Source: Planctomycetales bacterium (GTDB lineage: Bacteria > Planctomycetota > Planctomycetia > Isosphaerales > Isosphaeraceae). Taken from it: 41,506 bases of DNA. The notes under the pieces are model-generated. The model ran no database searches. It worked only from the letters and a program-made list of their open reading frames with translations, and was not told the origin of the DNA. The position numbers and the translations under genes were made by a program. Shown here in pieces: positions 16,415 to 24,770 of the stretch (its first letter is position 1; each line of letters opens with the position of its first letter). The stretch lies in assembly GCA_027452145.1 (NCBI GenBank), contig DAIDHB010000353.1, forward strand, positions 1-41,506, given 5' to 3'.

Positions 16415-19400
16415 TTGACTCTTCTGGGGGCCAACGCGACGGCCAATCCGACCAACGACGGCTCGCGCACGGCCGAGACCATCATCGAGCCGGCGATCTC
16501 CGGCCCCAGTCCGTATTCCGGGACGCACTCGTTCCTGGTCCAGCTCCTGTCGAGCGGGGTGACCATCGAGGGCTTCACGCTCACCGGCCAGAACGACTCG
16601 CTGGGGACGTCCAACGGCGTCGCGCTGACCGGCACCAGTACGGTCCATGCCCAGGCCGTCGAGGGGATCGCGTCGTTCAATCCCACGGGGATCGGCAACA
16701 TCAGCCTCTACCCGAACATTCCCACTTACGCCTCGATCGGCAACATCACGATCAAGAACAACGTCATCGAGGACCTGAGCTACCAGGGGGTGGACATCGG
16801 CTGGGGGAGCAACGCGGCGGCGACCTCGGGCAACACGATCTCGCAGAACGTCTTCCGGAACATCGGCGCGTATGACGACGAGGGTGACGGCGTCCGCGTC
16901 TACAATAACTTCTTCGCCGACGTCGCCGGCAACCAGATGCTGAACGTCCGGATGGGCGTGGAGGCGGGGAACTTCGGGGCGGCCAACCCGGGATCGACGG
17001 GGAGCATCGCGTCGAACGAGATCCAGGCGCGGCGCCGCGGCGTTTTCTACAACCTCTTCCATCCGGGCGTCAGCGCGATCCCGGTCACGAGCAACACGAT
17101 CACGGCGACGGCGGACGACCCGGCGTACACCGGCTCGCTCTGGACCGGCGTGTACATCATCTCGCAGGAACCCGGTGTCACGGGCACGTTCGAGAACAAC
17201 GTAATCGACGGCACCGGCAGCAGCCATACTCCCACGGCCGGGTTCACCGTGCTGAGCACCTCATCGACCGCCGCGGTGACGATCAGCGGGGGCACGATCA
17301 GCGGGGTTAACTATGGGATCTGGGAGGACACCGGGCAGCCGAACGGGTTTGGTGCCACGGCGGGCGGCATGGCGGTGACGATCAGCGGGGTCGCCATCAC
17401 GGCGAGCACGTATGGCGTCTACATCCACGAGGACCCGGGGTACGCGTACGACGTGACGGCGACGATCGAGGGGGACACGACGATCGCCGCGAGCGGGTCG
17501 TCCGTGACCGGCATCGAGGTCTCCGGGGCGAAGGCGAGCGTCGCGTTCAGCGGGACGCTGCCCGTGGCGCTGGATGGGGGGTTGTCGGACTACATCGTGC
17601 TGGCCGGGGGAGCGATGGGCGGTGCGACGCCCGGCACGCTGGACGCCAGCCAGGCGAGCTTCGGCGGGTTCATCGGCGGCGATGCGAGCCCGATCAATCC
17701 GGCCGACTTCTATGCAGTCGAGGACAAGATCAACGATTACCTCGACAACCCCGCATTGGGCTCCATCAGCCTCAATCCCAACAACGTCTTCGTCACCCAG
17801 GAGAGCGAGACCTCGACCGCCGGCGCCGTCCAGCGCGGGGTGAATGTGGCCTCGACGGGCGGCCATCTCTACATCCAGGCGGGCTCGTTTGACGACCAGG
17901 TGACGATCGGCCAGGACCTGAGCGTGACGGGTGCGGGCCCCGGCCAGACGACGATCTTCGCCCCGGCGACCATGGCGCCGGACAGCTACGGGAAGCGGAA
18001 TGTCGTCGAGATCAACAACGGGGCATCGGTAACTATGACGGGCCTGACCGTCTCGGGCCCGGGGTCGGGGACCAGCGGCTCGATCGACACCGGGATCGCT
18101 GTGCTGGGCGGGGCGAACCTCGACCTGAGCGCCGCCGCCGTGGTCGACATCAGCGATAACCCGCTGAGCGGGGCCCAGAACGGCGAGGGCATCCGGGTCG
18201 GCCAGCCTCGCAACACGACCACCCCGGCGACCTGGGGGACCGCGACGATCACGAATGTCACGGTCAGTGGATACCAGAAGAACGGGATCGTCTTCGCGGG
18301 GGCCGGAACCACGGGCACGATTCAGAACGACACGATCACGGGGGTCGGCCTGACAAATACGATCGCCCAGAACGGGATTCAGATCGGTGACGGAGCGACG
18401 GCGACGGTCGAAGACAACATCGTCAGCGGCAATGAGTACAATGGGCCCTTCGGTGGCGCCAGCCCGCTCGTCACGCAGTCGATCGGTATCCTCATCTTTG
18501 ACGCGGGCAGCGGCGTGACAATCACCGGGAACACGGTCAAGGGCAACGACCTGGGTATCTATACCTATTCGTCGTCGCCCTCCGATGTTGCGATCGACGG
18601 CAACCTCCTCAACACCGCGACGCCCAACCGCTACGAGGGCATCCTGGTCGACCAGGGTAATGCGACACTGACGAATAACGCCGTCGTGGGCGGCCAGATC
18701 GGCGTTCTGGTGATGGCGTACGCCGGGAATACTTCCGGCTCGGTTGCCACGCTGGGGGCGGGCAACACGATCACGGGCGCGGCGGTGGCCGGGGTCCAGA
18801 TGCTGCAGCAGACCGGGGCGACGCAGGAACCGGTCCTGACGATCCAGGCCGGCAACACGATCACCGGCAACGCGATCGGCGTGGATGCCCAGGCTGGCAC
18901 GGCGACGATCGACGGCGGCGTCGCCCCGATCACCGCGATCGCCGGCAACACGATCGGGGTGGAGTTTGCCGCCGGGACGGGCGAATACACCGGGACCGGC
19001 GGGGGCAGCATCGACGGCGTGAGCTTCGTCGGGACGACCGTCGGGACGACCGACAACACGACCGACGTCACCATCGGCGCGGGTGCCGGCACCGTCACGC
19101 TCGGCGCCGCGACGCCCAACACGTTCGCGGCCGCGACCACCTTCATCAACAACCAGTCCAGCCAGGGCATCGACGCGTCGAACAACTCCTTCTCGGGTTA
19201 CTTCGGCGGGGAGCTGGCGAAGGATGCGAGTCCGACCACTGACCTGGCCGACTTCTACGCGGTCGTGGACAGGATCACCGACCGCCTGGACAGCCCCGCG
19301 TTCGGCTACGTCAACCTCAACACCGGCAACTTCTTCGTCACTCCAGGGAAGGAGTCCTCGGACGCCGGGGCCATTCAGCGCGCAATCGACTTAACCTCCA

Positions 19401-22400
19401 GTGGCGGGACTGTGCACGTTCAGGCAGGTACGTTCCAGGAGGGGCCGATCACGGTCGATCAGGGCATCACCCTGACCGGCGCGGGCGCCGGGTCCACCTT
19501 CATCAAGCCTCCGGTTGGCCTGACCGGGGGCGAGATCATCATCAGCGGCCCGGCCGCGGTCGCGATCTCCGACATGACGGTCGACGCGCCCAATGATCCG
19601 ATCGGCATCCTTGTCGACGGCACCACGAGCACGATTTCGGGAATGGTCGTCACCGGCTACGACACCGGCATCCAGATCACGAACGGCGGCAACGGCATGA
19701 TCGGGGGCAGCACCGTCGACGGCAACACCATCGGCGTCCAGATCATCAACGCCAGCCACGCGACGATCATCAACACCGACCTGACCAGCAACAGCGTCGG
19801 GATTCAGTTGGGCAATGTCGCCAGCGACACCAGCAGCGTCATTGCCACGCTTGACACTCTGACCGGCGACGGCGTGGGCGTGTTGAACCACGAGACGGGC
19901 GTGCAGGCGAGTGCCCGCGACGACTGGTGGGGGAACGAGTACGGCCCATCCATCGCCTCCAACCCCGGCGGTACGGGCGTGCCGGACGCCGGGAACGTCC
20001 TGATCACGCCCTGGATCGGCGTTTACACCCCATCGTCGGCCTCGCCGGGGTTCTACCCCACGATCTCGGCGTACTACGCCGTGCCGACGCAGCTCGTCGT
20101 CGCGACCCAGCCGTCCTCATCGGTGCCCTACAACACGCCGTTCGGAACGCAGCCGGTATTCAAGGCGGAGGACGCCAACGGATACCTGGGCATCAACTTC
20201 GACAGCTCGAGGGTGCCGGGCTCCCAGGTCAATCTGACGCTCAACTCGCTGAACGGTGGCATCGCCACACTTCAGGGTACGAACCCCGTGAGCGCGGCGG
20301 ATGGATACGCGACCTTCGCCGACCTGAGCATCGGTGGCATCAAAGCCCCGGGATACGACTACACGCTCACCGCCGCGGGGCTGCCCGGCGTGTGGAGCGG
20401 GCTGACTCAGGCCACCACCGAGCAGTTCCATGTCACGCAGACCTCGACGTCCTTCTCCGGCCTGTCGAGCCAGACGATCGCCTACGGCACCAGCTCGATC
20501 GGCCTCTCCGGCCGGCTCGTCGCCCCCGGATCGATCCCCGCCGGCGAGACGATCACGATCACGATCAACGGGGCCGCCGATACGGTCAGCCTGAGCTCGA
20601 ACGGCACGTTCAGCACGACGTTCGACACGGCCACGATCCCGGCTTCGGCCACTCCTTACGCGATCACTTACGACTATCCGGGCGATGCCAACTATTCTTC
20701 GGCCACCGACAACTCGACCGCGCTGACGGTCGATCAGGCCCTGCCGGTCTTCAGCAACCTGACGCCCTCGCAGCCGATCCCCTACGGCACGGGCACGGTC
20801 ACCGTCTCCGGCGACCTGACGAGCCCCACGGCAATCCCCGCCGGCGACCACGTGACGGTGACCATCGACGGGTTCAGCGGCACCGGCACGGTGCAATCGA
20901 ACGGCGGCTTCACGGCGACGATCGACACCGCGACAATCGCGGCCGCGACCACTCCCTATCCGATCGGCTACTCGTTCGCGGCCACCGTCAACTTCGCCGC
21001 CGCCAGCGACAGCTCGACCGCGTTGACGGTCAACAAGGCCGTGCCGGCGTTCAGCAACCTGTCGGCCTCGACGTCGATCACCTACGGTCAGAATACGGTC
21101 GACTTCAGCGGCGACCTCGCCAGCCCGACGGGAAGCCCCGTGTCGTCGAGCGTGATCGTGGCGGTCGGCGGTTACCAGGGAACCGGAACGGTGGATGCGA
21201 GCGGCCACTTCACGGCCACCGTGTCCACCGCGACAATCCCGGCGTCGGGCAGTCCGTACACGGTCGCCTACCTGTTCGCGGGGAGCGGCAACTTTGCGTC
21301 AGCCCTCGACACCTCGACCACCCTGACGGTCGACCAGGCCGCGCCGACGTTCAGCGGGCTGTCGAGCCAGGCGATTACCTATGGCCAGGGCTCGGTGACC
21401 GTCACTGGCGCCCTCACCAACACGGTGACATCGGCCCTCCCCGTGGGCCAGCATGTGTCGGTGTCGATCGACGGGTTCAGCGGCACGGGCACGGTGGATG
21501 CCGCCGGTGTGTTCAGCGCGACGATTCCCACCGGGACGCTCGCAGTCGCATCATACCCCATCGTGTACGCTTACGCCGGCACCGAGAACTTCAGGCCGGT
21601 CAGCGACCAGACGACGACGCTGAAGGTTGACCAGGCGCCGCTGAAGTTCACCGGGATGTCGGATCAGACGATCCCCTACGGCACGAGCACGCTCACGGTC
21701 ACAGGTGAGCTCGTCAATACGGCGACGCCCGCCCTCCCGTTGGGTGAGACCGTGAAGGTCACGATCGACGGGTCGAGCGCAATCGGCGTGGTGGAGCTGG
21801 GCGGCGGCTTCATCGTCACCGTTCCGACCGGAACGATCCCGTACCAGTCTGGCGGCTACACGATCACCTACAGCTACGCGGGCGACACCAACTTCCAGGC
21901 GGCCAGCGATACCTCGACCACGCTGACGGTCAACAGGGCGCCCCTCAGGATCAGAGCCGGCAACAGGGGTACGGGCTACGGCGGTGGCAATAACTTCAAT
22001 GGATACACCGTCACGGGCCTCGTCAACCAGGACGCGGTCTCGTCGGTCACGTTGACCACCGACGCGCCATCGAGCACGTCGGGGAACTGGGACGCCGGGA
22101 CCTGGACCATCACCCCGACGAACGCCCAGGGCACCGGTCTGGGCAACTACGACATCGCCTACGACACCGGCACGCTGGACATCACCGAGGCCACGCTGGT
22201 CGTCACCGCGGCCGCGTCGAACAAGGTCTACAACGGCAACAAGAGCGCGGCAGTCACCCTGTCGGACAACCGGATCAGTGGAGATGTCGTCACCGACAGC
22301 TTTGCCTCGGCCACCTTCTCCGACAAGAACGCGGGGACGGGCAAGGCGGTGACCGTCAGCGGGGTCGGCATCAGCGGTGCCGACGCGGCCAACTACGTCG

Positions 22401-23986
22401 TGGCCTCCACGACGGTGACCGCCGCCGCCAACATTGACCCGGCCCCGGCGACCGCCTCGCTGATCGGCAGCGTGGGCAAGGTCTACGATGGCACCAGCAA
22501 TGCCCCTCTTGCGGCGGGCAACTATCAGCTCGGCGGCATCGAGTCGGGCGACACCGTGTCGCTCAACGACCCGACCGCCGGCACCTTCTCCGGCAAGAAC
22601 GTCGGGACGGGCCTCACCGTCACCGTCGCCGGCCTGGGGCTCTCGGGCGCCGACGCCGGCAACTACGCCCTGGCCTCGACCACCGCCAGCGCCCCGATCG
22701 GCACGATCACCCAGGCCACCGCGACGGTCGCATTGGTCGGCAGCGTGGTCAAGGTCTACGACGGCACGCCCGCTGCATCGCTAGGCGCGGGCAACTACCA
22801 GCTCGGCGGCATCGTGTCCGGCGATACCGTGACGCTCAACGACCCGGCCATCGGCGTCTACGGCGGCAAGGACGCGGGTACGGGCCGGAACGTCGCCGTC
22901 GCCGGCCTGGCCCTCTCTGGCGCCGATGCCAGCGATTACACGCTGGCCTCGAGCACCGTCAGTGCCCCGATCGGTGTCATCACCCCGGCCTCGTTGACTA
23001 TCACGGCCGACAACAGGGCGATGATCGCCGGGACGGTGGTGCCGCCGTTGACGGCCAGCTACTCGGGTTTCGTCGGCGGCGACACACCCAGCAGCCTCAC
23101 GACGCCGGCCGCGCTGAGCACGACGGCCACCCCGGCCAGCCCGGCCGGCGTGTATCCGATCCTGGTCTCGGGTGCGACGTCACCCGACTACACGATCACG
23201 TTCCTGCCGGGCCAGATCACCGCGAGCCAGCTCACCTCCTCGACCGTGATGGTGACTACGAGCGGTTCGTCGGTGTTCAGCCAGGCGGTGAGCCTGACGG
23301 CCGTGGTCGCGGCGGCGTCGCCTGGCGGGCCGACGCCGACGGGGTCGGTCAGCTTCCTCGTCGATGGCAGGATGATCGGTACGGCGGGCGTCAACGGCAG
23401 CGGGCTTGCCACGCTGGATACGACGGAGATCCCGCTGGGCTCGCAGACGGTTGTCGCGACCTACACGGGCAACCTGACCTACCCGGCCAGCCAGTCGGGA
23501 CCGATCACCTGGCAGGTCAACCCGGCCGGCACGACGACCCGTCTGAGCCTGTCGCCGGTGCGTAACGCCCGGGGCAAGCTGGTCTCCGTGATCCTGACGT
23601 CGAACGTCGGCGTGATGGCGTCGGGCACTGCCATTCCGGGCGGGAGCGTCGGTTTCTTCCGGGGCAACGGCCTGCTCATGGGCTTCTCGACCCTGAGCGA
23701 CGGCAAGGCCAGCTTCAAGCTCCCGGCCAGCTACGCGATGGGCAAGAAGTTCTGGGCGAAGTACGGCGGTGAGACCACGATGCTGGGCAGCAAGTCGGGC
23801 AACGTGCCCGTGAACAGGAAAACCCTGAAGGCGGCGACGCCCCAGGTCCATCACGCCAATGCGATCGTCGCGTCGCAGGCGAGCCACGGTTACGGGACGG
23901 ATCCGGTGCAGGTCCAGGCACCCGCCAACGTCCTGTCCCGCGTGCTGGGCTTCATCGGCCGGCACACGCACCGGAAGGGGCGCTGA
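16415..23986 (+). CDS. Giant surface protein, C-terminal part, after the in-frame TAG
   Basis: 2,523 residues from a TTG, but this is a weak start. It has no ribosome site, signal or LEPR motif, and the frame is continuous with the gene at 12902 (16370 onward reads VQSGTYAEN). Domains in order: beta-helix with two more DFYAV blocks (near 17700 and 19240); a linker; five Ig-like modules of 99-100 residues from about 20450 (anchors 20453, 20750, 21050, 21350, 21647); MBG/YDG-type repeats from about 21950 (NKVYNGNK, GKVYDGTSN, VKVYDGTP); a Big-3-type Ig domain (PGGPTPTGSVSFLVDG); and a basic C-terminus ending IGRHTHRKGR. No sortase or PEP-CTERM anchor is visible. If the TAG is real and not read through, this part is a pseudogene fragment. 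Confidence 0.72.
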   Translation: MTLLGANATANPTNDGSRTAETIIEPAISGPSPYSGTHSFLVQLLSSGVTIEGFTLTGQNDSLGTSNGVALTGTSTVHAQAVEGIASFNPTGIGNISLYPNIPTYASIGNITIKNNVIEDLSYQGVDIGWGSNAAATSGNTISQNVFRNIGAYDDEGDGVRVYNNFFADVAGNQMLNVRMGVEAGNFGAANPGSTGSIASNEIQARRRGVFYNLFHPGVSAIPVTSNTITATADDPAYTGSLWTGVYIISQEPGVTGTFENNVIDGTGSSHTPTAGFTVLSTSSTAAVTISGGTISGVNYGIWEDTGQPNGFGATAGGMAVTISGVAITASTYGVYIHEDPGYAYDVTATIEGDTTIAASGSSVTGIEVSGAKASVAFSGTLPVALDGGLSDYIVLAGGAMGGATPGTLDASQASFGGFIGGDASPINPADFYAVEDKINDYLDNPALGSISLNPNNVFVTQESETSTAGAVQRGVNVASTGGHLYIQAGSFDDQVTIGQDLSVTGAGPGQTTIFAPATMAPDSYGKRNVVEINNGASVTMTGLTVSGPGSGTSGSIDTGIAVLGGANLDLSAAAVVDISDNPLSGAQNGEGIRVGQPRNTTTPATWGTATITNVTVSGYQKNGIVFAGAGTTGTIQNDTITGVGLTNTIAQNGIQIGDGATATVEDNIVSGNEYNGPFGGASPLVTQSIGILIFDAGSGVTITGNTVKGNDLGIYTYSSSPSDVAIDGNLLNTATPNRYEGILVDQGNATLTNNAVVGGQIGVLVMAYAGNTSGSVATLGAGNTITGAAVAGVQMLQQTGATQEPVLTIQAGNTITGNAIGVDAQAGTATIDGGVAPITAIAGNTIGVEFAAGTGEYTGTGGGSIDGVSFVGTTVGTTDNTTDVTIGAGAGTVTLGAATPNTFAAATTFINNQSSQGIDASNNSFSGYFGGELAKDASPTTDLADFYAVVDRITDRLDSPAFGYVNLNTGNFFVTPGKESSDAGAIQRAIDLTSSGGTVHVQAGTFQEGPITVDQGITLTGAGAGSTFIKPPVGLTGGEIIISGPAAVAISDMTVDAPNDPIGILVDGTTSTISGMVVTGYDTGIQITNGGNGMIGGSTVDGNTIGVQIINASHATIINTDLTSNSVGIQLGNVASDTSSVIATLDTLTGDGVGVLNHETGVQASARDDWWGNEYGPSIASNPGGTGVPDAGNVLITPWIGVYTPSSASPGFYPTISAYYAVPTQLVVATQPSSSVPYNTPFGTQPVFKAEDANGYLGINFDSSRVPGSQVNLTLNSLNGGIATLQGTNPVSAADGYATFADLSIGGIKAPGYDYTLTAAGLPGVWSGLTQATTEQFHVTQTSTSFSGLSSQTIAYGTSSIGLSGRLVAPGSIPAGETITITINGAADTVSLSSNGTFSTTFDTATIPASATPYAITYDYPGDANYSSATDNSTALTVDQALPVFSNLTPSQPIPYGTGTVTVSGDLTSPTAIPAGDHVTVTIDGFSGTGTVQSNGGFTATIDTATIAAATTPYPIGYSFAATVNFAAASDSSTALTVNKAVPAFSNLSASTSITYGQNTVDFSGDLASPTGSPVSSSVIVAVGGYQGTGTVDASGHFTATVSTATIPASGSPYTVAYLFAGSGNFASALDTSTTLTVDQAAPTFSGLSSQAITYGQGSVTVTGALTNTVTSALPVGQHVSVSIDGFSGTGTVDAAGVFSATIPTGTLAVASYPIVYAYAGTENFRPVSDQTTTLKVDQAPLKFTGMSDQTIPYGTSTLTVTGELVNTATPALPLGETVKVTIDGSSAIGVVELGGGFIVTVPTGTIPYQSGGYTITYSYAGDTNFQAASDTSTTLTVNRAPLRIRAGNRGTGYGGGNNFNGYTVTGLVNQDAVSSVTLTTDAPSSTSGNWDAGTWTITPTNAQGTGLGNYDIAYDTGTLDITEATLVVTAAASNKVYNGNKSAAVTLSDNRISGDVVTDSFASATFSDKNAGTGKAVTVSGVGISGADAANYVVASTTVTAAANIDPAPATASLIGSVGKVYDGTSNAPLAAGNYQLGGIESGDTVSLNDPTAGTFSGKNVGTGLTVTVAGLGLSGADAGNYALASTTASAPIGTITQATATVALVGSVVKVYDGTPAASLGAGNYQLGGIVSGDTVTLNDPAIGVYGGKDAGTGRNVAVAGLALSGADASDYTLASSTVSAPIGVITPASLTITADNRAMIAGTVVPPLTASYSGFVGGDTPSSLTTPAALSTTATPASPAGVYPILVSGATSPDYTITFLPGQITASQLTSSTVMVTTSGSSVFSQAVSLTAVVAAASPGGPTPTGSVSFLVDGRMIGTAGVNGSGLATLDTTEIPLGSQTVVATYTGNLTYPASQSGPITWQVNPAGTTTRLSLSPVRNARGKLVSVILTSNVGVMASGTAIPGGSVGFFRGNGLLMGFSTLSDGKASFKLPASYAMGKKFWAKYGGETTMLGSKSGNVPVNRKTLKAATPQVHHANAIVASQASHGYGTDPVQVQAPANVLSRVLGFIGRHTHRKGR
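19064..19378. repeat. Coding direct repeat, copy 2 (after the TAG)
   Basis: Partner of 16016-16330. Exchange between the two would remove 3,048 bp including the TAG at 16367 and keep the reading frame. Confidence 0.85.
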
Positions 23987-24198
23987 TTGCCTCAGCGATG
24001 GAAACCGCAGGCGAGTGGCCGAATGTCGATCGAGAGCCTGTCTCGGAGCCTCCCGGGACGGGCTCCGGATCATCGATCAGCAAGGGGGCCTGTGCCAGAC
24101 ACGCGGAACGCTAGCGCGATTCCCGTGATACATCACCGAAGCCCGAATGAGGTAGTCACTGAATTCCGATGAAATCGGGAGAAACGTATTTGGGCTCA
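23987..24198. other. Intergenic between the two giant genes, 5' part
   Basis: CGGAGCC (24044-24050) pairs with GGCTCCG (24061-24067) around a 10-nt loop, a possible terminator for the first giant gene though no T-run follows. From 24120 on the DNA becomes A+T-richer toward the next promoter. No gene is seen. Confidence 0.5.
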
Positions 24199-24227
24199 TT
24201 GACAACGTACGGGCGCCCCGTTAAATT
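24199..24227 (+). promoter_or_regulatory. Sigma-70-type promoter of upstream RNA, copy B
   Basis: TTGACA (24199-24204), a 17-nt spacer, then TAAATT (24222-24227). GGCTCATTGACAA is shared exactly with copy A. Confidence 0.72.
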
Positions 24228-24233
24228 GGAAAG

Positions 24234-24323
24234 GATGTATGGAGTTCCGGCTAATGAGAGGCCGGCGCTTTACGCCATGTAGGCCCGCGATGTGTACCCG
24301 CACATCGCAGGGCCATTTTTTTT
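24234..24323 (+). ncRNA. Candidate structured RNA, copy B (surface-protein leader)
   Basis: About 90 nt, about 71% identical to copy A over promoter to terminator (hand count 82 of 115 positions). Stem 1 is TGGA (24240-24243) with TTTA (24269-24272) through two G-U pairs, then CCGGC (24247-24251) with GCCGG (24261-24265) around TAATGAGAG. The 3' part from GCCATG is almost unchanged. GCC (24274-24276) could also pair with GGC (24282-24284) and so compete with the terminator stem. It lies 447 bp before the second giant gene at 24771 on the same strand. Either a small RNA or an attenuating leader; the class is not recognised. Confidence 0.68.
24282..24323 (+). terminator. Intrinsic terminator of RNA copy B
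   Basis: GGCCC (24282-24286) pairs with GGGCC (24310-24314), then one bulged A, then GCGATGTG (24287-24294) pairs with CACATCGC (24301-24308). A run of eight T follows (24316-24323). Confidence 0.85.
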
Positions 24324-24770
24324 GGTGGAAAACATTCCGGAAATTCAGAGATCTGCACAATCAACATATTGAATTATCCTGAAAATAAGTCGATTTCGTC
24401 TCGGGAAATCGGCGACCGGGATAACGGTTGACTGGCGTTTGCCGGCCTCGTTTCTTCGCCCCGGAGGAGGATTCTCGCGACGGCTCGATCGTCATCACAG
24501 TGATGCGAGCACAAGGCCGGTGGAGTCGCGCCGGTACTGGCTTCGCCATCGAGCGGGTACCCGGCTTCCTGATCCCGAAGTCGGAACATCGACGAGAGGT
24601 CCGCCGGACCCGATCCGTACGCCCTCGCGCGAGGCGGCCGATCGCCGTCCGTAGTCGGCACTCGCAACATGAGGATTTGTGCAGTACTAATTGCAACGCC
24701 TGGCCCGGCGGTAATCGGAAATCCCACTGCACGGGCAACAGGTGATTCTTAACACGACAGGAGTCGAATC
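24324..24770. other. Region between RNA copy B and the second giant gene
   Basis: 447 bp without a convincing gene. 24330-24400 is A+T-rich. TTGACT at about 24428 could be a -35 for a second promoter, but the -10 is poor. CAGGAG before the ATG at 24771 is the ribosome site. No second terminator matching 12636-12681 is seen. Confidence 0.5.

Noticed and set aside
16415..16420. Independent start (TTG) of a separate gene
   Set aside because: No ribosome site or signal; the frame and the domain run on from the gene before the TAG.
15089..17227. Long open frame (712 codons) on the minus strand inside the giant gene
   Set aside because: It runs antisense to a clear beta-helix coding region and shows no family pattern. 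High GC content keeps antisense frames open.
24234..24323. Hammerhead ribozyme, because of CTAATGAG
   Set aside because: The required GAAA and the three-stem layout are missing.
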